Shown: positions 17,049 to 24,659 of the stretch, one piece after another
Layout of the letters: the number at the start of each line of letters is the position of its first letter
Position numbering within the stretch: position 1 is the first letter of the stretch
Source of the DNA: Actinomycetota bacterium
GTDB lineage: Bacteria; Actinomycetota; Actinomycetes; Actinomycetales; Microbacteriaceae
Length of the DNA: 36,578 bases
Direction of reading: 5' to 3'
Assembly: GCA_947454495.1 (NCBI GenBank)
Contig: CANGKD010000004.1
Coordinates: 1-36,578 of the forward strand
Made by a program: the position numbers and the translations under genes
Notes under the pieces: generated by a model
Database searches by the model: none
Told to the model about the DNA's origin: nothing
What the model saw: only the letters and a program-made list of their open reading frames with translations

Positions 17049-17624
17049 GTTTGAACCTCGGTTTCGCCGAGCCAGACTCTCCGCGTCACGCCAACGTTGT
17101 TGCGCCGGCGTGAGATTCGTCGATTTCGCCGCGGTTCCGCCCCCTGCCCCCGAACCACCGCGCCAGGCGTTACAGATTGCCAACGCCAGCGCGTCGGTCG
17201 CATCCGGCAACAGCGCGCTGTCGTCCATGTTGAGCAAGCGGCGCACCATCGCTGCCACCTGAACCTTGTTGGCTCGCCCCGAGCCCGACACCGCAGCCTT
17301 CACTTCAGTGGGAGTATGCAAATCCACGGCAATGTCGCGCCCGGCCGCCTCGGCAAGAAGTAAGCCGCTGACCTGCGCCGTGCCCATAACGGATCGCAGA
17401 TTCTGTTGAGCAAAGACCCGTTCGAGAGCGACTCGGTCCGGCGAAAAGGCGTCGAAGGCGCCGCTGAGCGCCTGCCGAATAGCAAGCAATCGCAACGGGA
17501 GTTCCGTTGCCGGTGCCGTTTGAATCACTTCAACATGCACCAGTGTCAGTCGTCGATCGGGTCCCACGTCGATGACACCCACTCCACAGCGCGTGAGTCC
17601 GGGGTCGATACCCAGAATGCGCAC
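17046..17624 (-). CDS. ruvC: Crossover junction endodeoxyribonuclease RuvC
   Basis: 192 aa. RNase H-fold nuclease with the acidic catalytic set visible: D7 (LGIDPGLTRCG), E68 (ALERVFAQQN) and D141/D144 (PDATDALALAICN). RuvC resolves Holliday junctions by paired incisions. The last ~35 residues form a Gly/Ala-rich low-complexity tail, as often seen in actinobacterial RuvC. The start is GTG at 17624; it lies 15 nt after yebC. Order yebC-ruvC-ruvA-ruvB is the standard one for the phylum. Confidence 0.97.
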   Translation of the reverse strand: MRILGIDPGLTRCGVGVIDVGPDRRLTLVHVEVIQTAPATELPLRLLAIRQALSGAFDAFSPDRVALERVFAQQNLRSVMGTAQVSGLLLAEAAGRDIAVDLHTPTEVKAAVSGSGRANKVQVAAMVRRLLNMDDSALLPDATDALALAICNAWRGGSGAGGGTAAKSTNLTPAQQRWRDAESLARRNRGSN

Positions 17625-17639
17625 GAGAGTGTCGCCGAC

Positions 17640-18398
17640 CTAGTCTTGTTCGAGCTCGGCGAGAACCGTATCCGACAAGTCGAAATTGCTGAAGACGTTC
17701 TGCACGTCGTCCGAATCTTCGAGAGCATCAATCAGTTTGAATACCTTGCGCGCCGTCTCCGCCTCAATTTCTACAGCGAGGTTGGGCACAAATTCGCTAT
17801 CGGCAGATTCATAGTCGATACCGGCCGACTGCAATGCGGTGCGAACGGCGACGAGGTTCGATGGGTCCGTGATGATTTCAAACGTTCCGCCCTGAAGCGA
17901 GACATCCTCGGCGCCCGCGTCGAGAACGGCCGTCAAAATGTCGTCCTCTGTTGCTCCTCCTTCGGAAGAAACTCGGATGACGCCTTTGCGGCTGAAGTTG
18001 TAGGCAACAGAACCGGGGTCCGCCATGGTTCCGCCGTTACGAGACATCGCGGTGCGGACTTCCGCGGCTGCGCGGTTTTTATTGTCGGTCAGACACTCAA
18101 TGAGCAGAGCCACGCCGTTCGGACCATAGCCTTCGTACATGATCGTCTGGTAGTCGACCGAGTCGCCTGAGAGTCCAGCGCCGCGCTTGACCGCACGGTC
18201 GATGTTGTCATTGGGAACGCTGGTCTTTTTTGCTTTTTGAATTGCATCAACGAGCGTCGGGTTACCACTGAGATCAGCGCCTCCGAGCTTGGCGGCAACT
18301 TCGATGTTCTTAATGAGCTTGGCGAACGACTTGGCGCGCCGTGCATCGATAACGGCCTTCTTGTGCTTCGTGGTCGCCCATTTGGAGTGTCCAGACAT
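17640..18398 (-). CDS. yebC: YebC/TACO1-family protein
   Basis: 252 aa. The N-terminal signature [32 protein letters not shown] and the following [18 protein letters not shown] are diagnostic of YebC. The family was long annotated as transcriptional regulators; more recent work links members to translation, especially of proline-rich stretches. The sequence alone does not decide between these roles. The start ATG at 18398 lies 7 nt after TAGAAT, with no Shine-Dalgarno, so the mRNA is probably leaderless. It starts the yebC-ruvC block, 14 nt downstream of the pdxT stop. Confidence 0.96.
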   Translation of the reverse strand: MSGHSKWATTKHKKAVIDARRAKSFAKLIKNIEVAAKLGGADLSGNPTLVDAIQKAKKTSVPNDNIDRAVKRGAGLSGDSVDYQTIMYEGYGPNGVALLIECLTDNKNRAAAEVRTAMSRNGGTMADPGSVAYNFSRKGVIRVSSEGGATEDDILTAVLDAGAEDVSLQGGTFEIITDPSNLVAVRTALQSAGIDYESADSEFVPNLAVEIEAETARKVFKLIDALEDSDDVQNVFSNFDLSDTVLAELEQD

Positions 18399-18405
18399 AA
18401 CGACG

Positions 18406-18411
18406 ATTCTA
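18406..18411 (-). promoter_or_regulatory. -10 element for a leaderless yebC transcript
   Basis: Minus-strand TAGAAT followed by 7 nt and the yebC ATG, placed between the pdxT stop and yebC. It gives the yebC-ruvC genes their own start of transcription. Confidence 0.6.
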
Positions 18412-18412
18412 G

Positions 18413-19042
18413 CTAGGCAGGCAAAGCGCTCTTGCTCGACGCGACAAAATCGGCGACGAGTCGAACAAAGTATTCATGCACGCGAGTGTCGCCTGCCACT
18501 TCCGGATGAAAGCTGATTCCGACAACATTGCCCTGGCGCACACCGACGACGCGGCCATCGTTGAGTCGTGCGAGAACCTCGACACCATCCCCGACCCGCT
18601 CGACAACGGGCGCGCGAATAAACGCGGCGGCTAGAGGCGTTTCAGCGATGGCCGGAGCCATTACACCCACCTCGAACGAATCGACCTGGGCACCGAAAGC
18701 ATTGCGTCGAACATCCACATCGAGACCACCGAGCGACTCCTGCCCATCGATGGCGTCCAGCACGTTGTTGGCAAGCATGATCAGCCCGGCACAGGTTCCA
18801 AAAACCGGCATCCCCGAGCGAATCCGTGCCCGAAGCGGCCCGTCTAGCGCGAACATTCGGGCGAGCTTGTCCATAACTGAGGACTCTCCCCCGGGAATGA
18901 TCAGCCCGTCGACGGCAGAGAGTTCGGACTCACGGCGCACCAGCGTTGCCTCAACCCCGAGTTCTCGGAGCATGGAAACGTGCTCTCGCACGTCGCCTTG
19001 AAGTGCAAGAACTCCGATACGCGGAGAGCTGTTACCAGCCAC
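18413..19042 (-). CDS. pdxT: Pyridoxal 5'-phosphate synthase glutaminase subunit PdxT
   Basis: 209 aa from GTG at 19042. The longer ORF-track version (start 19225) reads through the end of pdxS out of frame and is Arg/Ser-rich nonsense there. From the GTG the protein begins [21 protein letters not shown], the normal PdxT start. The glutaminase motifs are complete: GGESSVM at 51-57, nucleophile C84 (FGTCAGL), and H179/E181 (SFHPEV). PdxT supplies ammonia from glutamine to PdxS for PLP synthesis. The GTG overlaps the pdxS stop by 11 nt, consistent with coupled synthesis of the two subunits. Confidence 0.95.
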   Translation of the reverse strand: MAGNSSPRIGVLALQGDVREHVSMLRELGVEATLVRRESELSAVDGLIIPGGESSVMDKLARMFALDGPLRARIRSGMPVFGTCAGLIMLANNVLDAIDGQESLGGLDVDVRRNAFGAQVDSFEVGVMAPAIAETPLAAAFIRAPVVERVGDGVEVLARLNDGRVVGVRQGNVVGISFHPEVAGDTRVHEYFVRLVADFVASSKSALPA

Positions 19043-19931
19043 GCTCGGCAAGACGGTGAGGTGCCGGCAGGTCGGACACGTTGATACCCACCATGGCTTC
19101 ACCGAGTCCGCGCGACGCCTCCGTGACGACCGCCGGGTCGTCGAAGAACGTTGTCGCCTTAACGATGGCCTTTGCTCGCTCCGCCGGGTTGCCCGACTTG
19201 AAGATTCCCGAACCGACAAACACACCGTCGGCCCCGAGCTGCATCATCATGGCCGCATCGGCGGGAGTTGCAACGCCACCTGCGGTGAACAAGACAACGG
19301 GGAGCTTGCCCGTTGCGGCGACTTCACGCACGAGCTCATAGGGTGCCTGAAGTTCCTTGGCTGCAACGTACAACTCGTCTTCTGCCATTGCAGAAAGGGC
19401 GCGAATTTCGGATGTGATCTTGCGGATGTGCTTCGTCGCCTCCGAAACGTCGCCCGTTCCCGCCTCGCCCTTCGAACGAATCATGGCCGCGCCCTCGTTG
19501 ATGCGACGCAGCGCTTCGCCGAGGTTTGTTGCTCCACACACGAAAGGAGCGGTGAACTTCCACTTATCAATGTGGTTGACGTAGTCCGCGGGAGACAAGA
19601 CTTCCGACTCATCGATGTAGTCCACTTTGAGGTGCTCCAGAATCTGAGCCTCGACGAAATGACCGATGCGCGCTTTCGCCATCACGGGAATCGACACCGT
19701 GTCGATGATCTGCTGAATCAAGTCGGGGTCGCTCATACGGGCAACCCCACCCTGCGCGCGAATGTCGGCCGGAACGCGCTCGAGGGCCATAACAGCCACC
19801 GCTCCCGCGTCTTCGGCGATCTTTGCCTGCTCGGCCGTGACGACGTCCATAATGACGCCACCCTTGAGCATCTCTGCGAGTCCGCGCTTGACGCGGTTGG
19901 AACCAGTGTGAGCTTGTGCGTTCTCAGTCAT
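19032..19931 (-). CDS. pdxS: Pyridoxal 5'-phosphate synthase lyase subunit PdxS
   Basis: 299 aa TIM barrel. Conserved residues are in place: D29 (GVIMDVV), the Schiff-base Lys K86 ([10 protein letters not shown]) and K154 ([13 protein letters not shown]), with the phosphate-binding segment [12 protein letters not shown] near 230. The enzyme condenses ribose 5-phosphate, glyceraldehyde 3-phosphate and PdxT-derived ammonia into PLP. ATG at 19931 is preceded by the purine-rich GAGAAGAAGAGA. The HIT gene ends only 30 nt upstream; the phosphatidylinositol-mannoside genes often found at this spot in Actinobacteria are absent. Confidence 0.98.
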   Translation of the reverse strand: MTENAQAHTGSNRVKRGLAEMLKGGVIMDVVTAEQAKIAEDAGAVAVMALERVPADIRAQGGVARMSDPDLIQQIIDTVSIPVMAKARIGHFVEAQILEHLKVDYIDESEVLSPADYVNHIDKWKFTAPFVCGATNLGEALRRINEGAAMIRSKGEAGTGDVSEATKHIRKITSEIRALSAMAEDELYVAAKELQAPYELVREVAATGKLPVVLFTAGGVATPADAAMMMQLGADGVFVGSGIFKSGNPAERAKAIVKATTFFDDPAVVTEASRGLGEAMVGINVSDLPAPHRLAERGW

Positions 19932-19961
19932 GAGTCTCTTCTTCTCGTTCGTGATGGGGTA

Positions 19962-20537
19962 TTAGCTATCTGCGGGCCATGCATCGGCAAGTGCCTGCCG
20001 AGTATCACCAAGCAAACTCACGATGGCTTTCGTCTTGGCGATAATCGGGAAGAAGTTCGCGTCAGTTGACCAGCGCGGAACGATGTGCTGGTGCAGGTGG
20101 TCAGCAACTCCTGCGCCGGCGATCCGCCCCTGGTTCATCCCGATGTTGAATCCTTCGTTGCGCGAGACCACTCGGAGCACGCGCATTGCCGTCTGAGTAA
20201 GACTAGCGATTTCCGCGACCTCATCCGTCGAGGCGTCGTCATACATCGCAACGTGACGATACGGGCAAACCATCATGTGTCCCGCGTTGTAGGGGTAGAG
20301 GTTGAGAATGACGAAGGCACGCTTGCCCCGGTACACGATGAGTCCGTCTTCGTCACTGCGCGTGGGAGCAACGCAAAACGGACATTCGTCATCGGCGTCA
20401 TCGCCCGCGTGACCCCGGGTGATGTAAGCCATGCGATGCGGCGTCCACAGGCGCTGAAACTCGTCGGGCGCGCCCGCGAATTGTGTCGAAGGTTCGGCCG
20501 AAATACCGTCGAACTCACCCTCGCCGTAATTCTTCAC
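19962..20537 (-). CDS. HIT-family hydrolase, Ap4A phosphorylase-like
   Basis: 191 aa from GTG at 20537, which follows GAGAAACGG; the track's start at 20636 lies inside thrS. The body begins FQRLWTPHRMAYI, the actinobacterial Rv2613c-type start. It has the zinc-type CPFC motif, NLYPYNAGHMMVCPYRHVA, and the histidine triad HLHQHIV at residues 147-153. The Mycobacterium homologue is a diadenosine tetraphosphate phosphorylase, so this enzyme probably degrades Ap4A, a by-product of tRNA synthetases. It overlaps no neighbour: the thrS stop is 16 nt downstream of its GTG, so thrS and this gene overlap slightly if the longer start is used. Conserved position between thrS and pdxS. Confidence 0.92.
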   Translation of the reverse strand: MKNYGEGEFDGISAEPSTQFAGAPDEFQRLWTPHRMAYITRGHAGDDADDECPFCVAPTRSDEDGLIVYRGKRAFVILNLYPYNAGHMMVCPYRHVAMYDDASTDEVAEIASLTQTAMRVLRVVSRNEGFNIGMNQGRIAGAGVADHLHQHIVPRWSTDANFFPIIAKTKAIVSLLGDTRQALADAWPADS

Positions 20538-20553
20538 GCCAGACCGTTTCTCG

Positions 20554-22554
20554 CTAAATGTCGGAATCGCCGTTGATTTGGCGGTGTTCTTCGTTCGCTC
20601 GAACGATGAGTTCGATGGCCTCGGCGATTGGCACACCGTTTCGCTGGGTACCGTCTCGGAACCGGAAGCTCACCGCCTCGTTAGCTCGATCATCCTCGCC
20701 GGCGATCAGCTGAATTGGGGTCTTCTGTGCCGTTGCATTGCGGATCTTCTTCTGCATGCGGTCATCCGACGCGTCCAATTCTGCCCGGATGCCTCGCTCA
20801 CGCAATTGCTCAATCACGTCGCGCAGATAGGGTTCGTATTCTTCGGCAACGGCGATGCCCGTGACCTGAACAGGTGACAACCACAGCGGGAATGCTCCGG
20901 CGTAATGCTCGGTCAACACGCCAAAGAACCGCTCAATGGAACCGAAAAGTGCTCGGTGAATCATGACCGGGCGGTGGCGATTGCCGTCACTTCCGGTGTA
21001 ATCAATTTCAAACCGCTCGGGCAGGTTGAAATCGAGCTGAATCGTCGACATCTGCCACGTTCTGCCAATGGCATCGCGAGCCTGCACTGAGATCTTCGGG
21101 CCATAGAACGCGGCCCCACCCGGATCTGGAACGAGCTGGAGTCCCGACTCCTCCGCGACGGATCGGAGAGTCTCGGTTGCCTCCTCCCAGACAGCGTCAT
21201 CGCCGACGTACTTGGTGGGGTCTTTCGTCGAAAGTTCGAGGTAGAAGTCGTCAAGACCGTAATCACGAAGCAACGAGATAACGAACTCAAGAAGTTTGGC
21301 AAGTTCCTCGCGCATGTTCTCGCGCGTGGTGAAGATGTGCGCATCGTCTTGGGTCATGCCACGCACTCGGGTCAGGCCGTGCACGACACCAGACTTCTCG
21401 TACCGATAGACCGAACCGAACTCAAATAAGCGCATGGGCAACTGACGATAACTGCGACCGCTCGAACGATAGATCAGGATGTGAAACGGGCAGTTCATCG
21501 GCTTGAGGTAGTACTCCGCGCCCGGCTTGACCACGTGCCCGTGTTCGTCCAGTGTCTCGTCGAGCTTCATGGGCGGAAACATTCCGTCGGAGTACCAGTC
21601 GAGGTGTCCACTCGTCTCAAACAAGTTCGACTTGGTGATGTGCGGGGTGTACACGAATTCGTAACCGGCTGCCTCGTGACGTCGGCGCGAGTAGTCCTCC
21701 ATGACCCGACGAATGATTCCGCCCTTGGGGTGGAAAACCGGCAGCCCCGAGCCAATCTCGTCGGGGAAAGAGAACAGATCAAGTTCGAGTCCGAGTCGGC
21801 GATGGTCACGCTTGGCGGCCTCTTCGAGACGAGCCTGATAGGCACGAAGCTCGTCCTTGGACGGCCACGCCGTGCCATAGATGCGCTGCAACTGAGGATT
21901 CTTCTCACTGCCTCGCCAGTACGCGGCAGCCAATCGGGTGAGGGCGAAGCCGTTGCCGATCATGCGCGTATTCGGCAGGTGGGGTCCGCGACAGAGGTCT
22001 TTCCAGACCGTCTCCCCCGTTGCCGGGTCGACGTTGTCATAGATGGTCAGTTCGGCACCACCGACCTCAACGCTTTCGTTGTCGTCGCCCGTGCTTCCAC
22101 CCTTAAGTCCGATGAGTTCGAGTTTGTATGGTTCGTTCGCGAGTTCGGCGCGAGCCTCATCTTCGGTGACGACGCGGCGCATGAATCGCTGACCCGAGCG
22201 AATAATCCGCTCCATGGCTTTTTCGAGGGCCTTCAGGTCGTCGGGCGTAAACGCCTCACGCACGTCGAAGTCATAGTAAAAACCGTCGGTGACGGGAGGT
22301 CCAATGCCCAGCTTCGCTTCGGGGTTAATGCTCTGAACCGCCTGGGCGAGGACGTGTGCGGCCGAGTGTCGAAGAATCGCGAGGCCGTCCGCAGAATCAA
22401 TGGTCACGGGTTCGACTGAGTCACCCACAGTCAGCCGATGAGCGAGATCGCGAAGTTCTCCGTTGACACGCATCGCAACGATGGACCGGTCGGTGAACAC
22501 GGCGAAGCCATCGCTTTGCGCCGAAATGACGAGTGATTGGATGTCGGCGCTCAA
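20554..22554 (-). CDS. thrS: Threonine--tRNA ligase
   Basis: 666 aa from a TTG at 22554, preferred because GAGGAAG lies at good distance; the track's own TTG at 22572 would cover that site. Domains in order: short TGS-like region ([24 protein letters not shown]), editing domain with [12 protein letters not shown], class II core and anticodon-binding domain. Active-site zinc ligands are visible as Cys in [11 protein letters not shown], His in [10 protein letters not shown] and His in [13 protein letters not shown]. The enzyme charges tRNA-Thr and edits Ser-tRNA-Thr. A TAGGCT -10-like element at 22599 would give a leader of ~40 nt, short and without room for a T-box. Confidence 0.96.
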   Translation of the reverse strand: MSADIQSLVISAQSDGFAVFTDRSIVAMRVNGELRDLAHRLTVGDSVEPVTIDSADGLAILRHSAAHVLAQAVQSINPEAKLGIGPPVTDGFYYDFDVREAFTPDDLKALEKAMERIIRSGQRFMRRVVTEDEARAELANEPYKLELIGLKGGSTGDDNESVEVGGAELTIYDNVDPATGETVWKDLCRGPHLPNTRMIGNGFALTRLAAAYWRGSEKNPQLQRIYGTAWPSKDELRAYQARLEEAAKRDHRRLGLELDLFSFPDEIGSGLPVFHPKGGIIRRVMEDYSRRRHEAAGYEFVYTPHITKSNLFETSGHLDWYSDGMFPPMKLDETLDEHGHVVKPGAEYYLKPMNCPFHILIYRSSGRSYRQLPMRLFEFGSVYRYEKSGVVHGLTRVRGMTQDDAHIFTTRENMREELAKLLEFVISLLRDYGLDDFYLELSTKDPTKYVGDDAVWEEATETLRSVAEESGLQLVPDPGGAAFYGPKISVQARDAIGRTWQMSTIQLDFNLPERFEIDYTGSDGNRHRPVMIHRALFGSIERFFGVLTEHYAGAFPLWLSPVQVTGIAVAEEYEPYLRDVIEQLRERGIRAELDASDDRMQKKIRNATAQKTPIQLIAGEDDRANEAVSFRFRDGTQRNGVPIAEAIELIVRANEEHRQINGDSDI

Positions 22555-22598
22555 CTTCGAATACTTCCTCAAACCATCGTTACGAACTTCGTGGTTCG

Positions 22599-22604
22599 AG
22601 CCTA
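22599..22604 (-). promoter_or_regulatory. Possible thrS -10 element
   Basis: Minus-strand TAGGCT starts one base after the orphan tRNA-Val 3' end and ~45 nt before the chosen thrS start. TAGGCTCGAA is nearly identical to the element before the thiolase gene (TAGGCTCGAAA). Confidence 0.45.
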
Positions 22605-22605
22605 C

Positions 22606-22632
22606 TGGTGGGCGATACTGGGTTCGAACCAG
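22606..22632 (-). repeat. Orphan copy of the tRNA-Val(GAC) 3' end (27 bp)
   Basis: An exact 27-bp duplicate of the T-arm, acceptor strand and CCA of the neighbouring tRNA-Val(GAC) (22675-22701). The period is 69 bp and the bases on both sides differ. No matching 5' acceptor, D-arm or anticodon arm exists, so it cannot be a complete tRNA. It may be a remnant of a duplicated tRNA gene or an attachment-site scar. Confidence 0.85.
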
Positions 22633-22651
22633 CGCGAGGCATCGCCTCGCG
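22633..22651. repeat. Perfect 8-bp hairpin next to the tRNA remnant
   Basis: CGCGAGGC-ATC-GCCTCGCG, directly abutting the orphan tRNA fragment. No T-tract follows on either strand. It may end the Gly-Cys-Val tRNA transcript before thrS, or be part of the rearranged sequence. Confidence 0.5.
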
Positions 22652-22674
22652 AGGTCACTGCTCGAGACAAACGT

Positions 22675-22749
22675 TGGTGGGCGATACTGGGTTCGAACCA
22701 GTGACCTCTTCCGTGTCAGGGAAGCGCGCTACCACTGCGCCAATCGCCC
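22675..22749 (-). tRNA. tRNA-Val(GAC)
   Basis: Acceptor GGGCGAT pairs with ATCGCCC, discriminator A, CCA encoded. Anticodon stem CTTCC/GGAAG encloses the loop CTGACAC, giving anticodon GAC. T-loop GTTCGAACC type is normal. 75 nt with CCA. Last gene of a Gly-Cys-Val cluster. Confidence 0.97.
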
Positions 22750-22782
22750 AGGCAGATTCTCCGGGGAGAAATCTTTCTGGAG

Positions 22783-22853
22783 AGGTGGATACCGGATTCG
22801 AACCGGTGTGGACGGCTTTGCAGGCCGCTGCCTCGCCTCTCGGCCAATCCACC
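22783..22853 (-). tRNA. tRNA-Cys(GCA)
   Basis: Acceptor GGTGGAT pairs with ATCCACC, with the U73 discriminator typical of tRNA-Cys. Anticodon loop CTGCAAA in a CGGC/GCCG stem gives GCA. T-arm CCGGTTCGAATCCGG is canonical. CCA is not encoded. 71 nt. Confidence 0.97.
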
Positions 22854-22901
22854 ATGAGTGGCGAACCACCGTAGGTGGATTCCACGTGGCTACCACACTC
22901 G

Positions 22902-22974
22902 AGCGGATGACGAGACTCGAACTCGCGACCCTCACCTTGGCAAGGTGATGCGCTACCAACTGCGCTACATCCGC
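22902..22974 (-). tRNA. tRNA-Gly(GCC)
   Basis: Acceptor GCGGATG pairs with CATCCGC, discriminator U. Anticodon stem TCACC/GGTGA with loop TTGCCAA gives GCC. D-loop TAGCGCAGTTGGTAGCGC is canonical. CCA is not encoded. First gene of the minus-strand cluster. Confidence 0.97.
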
Positions 22975-23008
22975 AATGCTCACCGACCGGGGTTGGCGTG
23001 CATCGAAA

Positions 23009-23037
23009 ACGATAGTCGGATTAGAGCGCGGGCGCAA
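23009..23037 (-). promoter_or_regulatory. Probable promoter of the tRNA-Gly-Cys-Val cluster
   Basis: Minus-strand TTGCGC (-35-like) and TATCGT (-10-like) with an ideal 17-nt spacer, ~35 nt upstream of tRNA-Gly. The rest of the 169-nt gap between tRNA-Gly and tRNA-Val(CAC) shows nothing else I can name. Confidence 0.45.
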
Positions 23038-23143
23038 AACGAGCGACGCGCACCTCGATCTCTGGCCTGGTGTCCCGTCGCGAATTGTGTTCCATCGACC
23101 ACTTCCCGTTATGGTGGTGACCGCGGGGTTTACACCTCGCTTT

Positions 23144-23219
23144 GGGCGATTGGCGCAGTTGGTAGCGCGCTTCCTTCACACGGAAGAGGTCATCAGTTCG
23201 AGTCTGGTATCGCCCACCA
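23144..23219 (+). tRNA. tRNA-Val(CAC)
   Basis: Acceptor GGGCGAT pairs with ATCGCCC, discriminator A, CCA encoded. Anticodon stem CTTCC/GGAAG with loop TTCACAC gives CAC. It is a divergent paralogue of tRNA-Val(GAC), with the same acceptor and anticodon stems. It ends 15 nt from the convergent amtB stop. Confidence 0.97.
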
Positions 23220-23234
23220 GATGCGAGAACTGTC

Positions 23235-24497
23235 TCAGTCGTTCGTCAGAACGTATCCCTCTTCGCCGTGCATCAAGGTGTCGATTCCGGCCAATTCATC
23301 TTCATTGCGCACTCGGAAGCCCATTGTCTTTTCAATGGTCCACCCAATCGCGTAGGAGAGCACGAATGAGTACAGCAGCACCACAACACTGCCCAGCGCC
23401 TGCACTCCGAGTTGCGAGGCGTTTCCGGTAAACAGGAGTCCGACATCCCGACCGGCAATTCCGATGAAAAGCATGCCGACCAAACCGCCAACGAGGTGGA
23501 TGCCCACGACGTCGAGGGAATCGTCAAAGCCAAAGCGAAACTTGAGCTCGACGGCCAGCCCGCACACCACGCCAGCGATGAGGCCGAGAACCAACGACGC
23601 GACGGGAGTCAAGGCGGCGCACGATGGCGTGATGGCGACGAGTCCGGCTACCGCGCCGGAGGCTGCACCCACGGACGTCGCCTTGCCGTCTTTAATCCGC
23701 TCGACAATCAACCAGCCCAGGATGCCCGCCGCCGGAGCAGCCATCGTGTTGATGAACGCCAGTGACGCGATGCCATCTGCCGCGAGCTCAGAGCCCGCGT
23801 TGAAGCCGAACCAGCCGAACCACAAGAGGCCCGCCCCGAGCAAGACAAACGGAACGTTGTGCGGCTTGTGAAGACCCTTGGCGAAGCCCACGCGTTTGCC
23901 GAGCACGAGAGCGAGTGCCAGCGCCGCCGCACCCGAGTTGATCTCGACCACGGTGCCACCGGCCATGTCGATCATGCCGAGACCATCGACGAGCCAGCCG
24001 CCGCCCAAGTTCTGACCAGTGACCGACGCAGCCCTAATGTTGAACACCCACGAGGCAACGGGGAAATACACAACCGTCGCCCAGACACCGGCGAACACGA
24101 GCCATGCTCCAAACTTCGCCCTGTCGGCGATGGCGCCTGATATCAACGCGACCGTGATGATGGCAAAAGTGGCTTGGAACGCCGCGAGAGACAACGGCGG
24201 AATGTCCGCGTCAGGCGAGACCGTCAGCAGATTCTCAAGCCCAAGGTTGGCCACGTCAATTCCAATGACACCCGGAATACCCATATAGCCAGCCGTGCCA
24301 GGTGTAGCGAAGACGATTGCGTAACCGTAGAGAATCCAGATCGTGCCGACCAAGGCCATCGATCCAAAGCTCATCATCATCATCGAGATGACGCTCTTGG
24401 CGCGAACCAGGCCACCGTAGAAAAAGGCCAGGGCGGGCGTCATCATGAGGACCAACGCGGCGCTAATCAGGATGAAGGCGGTGTTTCCTTGGTTCAT
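23235..24497 (-). CDS. amt: Ammonium transporter, copy 1 (Glu at the first twin-His position)
   Basis: 420 aa from ATG at 24497, where it aligns with copy 2 (MNQGNTAF/MDQGNTAF); the track starts at an upstream TTG. Eleven-helix Amt fold with ALAFFYGGLVRAKSV in TM1, FQATFAIITVALISG (Phe gate) and GWFGFNAGSEL (second Phe and Ser of the S1 site). The first twin-histidine position is replaced by Glu: DMAGGTVVEINSG, E185 from this ATG, codon GAG at 23943-23945. The second His is kept (DVVGIHLVGG). Changing this residue in other Amt/Mep proteins alters conduction and selectivity, so this copy may work differently from copy 2. A GlnR-type box lies just upstream. No glnK is adjacent. Confidence 0.95.
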   Translation of the reverse strand: MNQGNTAFILISAALVLMMTPALAFFYGGLVRAKSVISMMMMSFGSMALVGTIWILYGYAIVFATPGTAGYMGIPGVIGIDVANLGLENLLTVSPDADIPPLSLAAFQATFAIITVALISGAIADRAKFGAWLVFAGVWATVVYFPVASWVFNIRAASVTGQNLGGGWLVDGLGMIDMAGGTVVEINSGAAALALALVLGKRVGFAKGLHKPHNVPFVLLGAGLLWFGWFGFNAGSELAADGIASLAFINTMAAPAAGILGWLIVERIKDGKATSVGAASGAVAGLVAITPSCAALTPVASLVLGLIAGVVCGLAVELKFRFGFDDSLDVVGIHLVGGLVGMLFIGIAGRDVGLLFTGNASQLGVQALGSVVVLLYSFVLSYAIGWTIEKTMGFRVRNEDELAGIDTLMHGEEGYVLTND

Positions 24498-24521
24498 GAG
24501 AGTCAAGCAAACAGCCGCCGT

Positions 24522-24559
24522 GTTTCAAACAGGCACGTCGAATGTTTCGAACCTGTTAC
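24522..24559 (-). promoter_or_regulatory. GlnR-type box upstream of amt copy 1
   Basis: Minus strand reads GTAAC-aggttc-GAAAC-attcga-CGTGC-ctgttt-GAAAC. Spacing equals the published actinobacterial GlnR pattern gTnAC-n6-GaAAC-n6-GtnAC-n6-GAAAC; three of four half-boxes are exact and the third (CGTGC) is poor. It ends ~24 nt before the ATG. No regulator gene is in the window. Confidence 0.65.
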
Positions 24560-24568
24560 GTGGCATGC

Positions 24569-24608
24569 CTCAGCGCAGGATTCACGGAAACGTAAATCCT
24601 GCGCTGAG
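24569..24608 (-). terminator. 14-bp hairpin between the amt genes
   Basis: CTCAGCGCAGGATT pairs perfectly with AATCCTGCGCTGAG around a 12-nt loop. It lies downstream of amt copy 2 and before the GlnR box of copy 1. There is no T-tract, so it may be a U-less actinobacterial terminator or an RNA-stability element. Confidence 0.55.
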
Positions 24609-24653
24609 TGCGTGTGGCGGGAGCGTTACCCCTCGACTCCACGCCACACGCAC
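24608..24653 (-). terminator. 12-bp hairpin directly after amt copy 2
   Basis: GTGCGTGTGGCG pairs perfectly with CGCCACACGCAC around a 22-nt loop, 6 nt after the copy 2 stop codon. It is adjacent to the 14-bp hairpin, making a tandem structure that probably insulates the two genes. Confidence 0.55.
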
Positions 24654-24659
24654 ATCTGT

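Noticed and set aside
18413-19225. Long form of pdxT (270 aa) from the ORF track
   Set aside because: The first 61 residues are out-of-frame pdxS sequence (Arg/Ser-rich); the GTG at 19042 gives the normal PdxT N terminus.
19056-20069. 337-aa plus-strand ORF over pdxS and the HIT gene
   Set aside because: Antisense to two well-identified genes; composition is unlike a real protein and no motif is visible.
21481-22419. 312-aa plus-strand ORF opposite thrS
   Set aside because: Antisense shadow of thrS created by codon bias; no ribosome binding site or recognisable domain.
22555-22604. T-box riboswitch before thrS
   Set aside because: The leader from the likely -10 to the start codon is about 40 nt, too short for a T-box, and no antiterminator-like structure is seen.
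22606-22701. Integrated mobile element bounded by tRNA repeats
   Set aside because: Only ~42 bp lie between the repeats and no integrase or cargo gene occurs; at most it is a scar.
22463-22948. Plus-strand ORFs containing repeated GGRYWVRTS
   Set aside because: The peptide repeat is simply translation of the duplicated tRNA-Val 3' end, which is an RNA feature and not coding.
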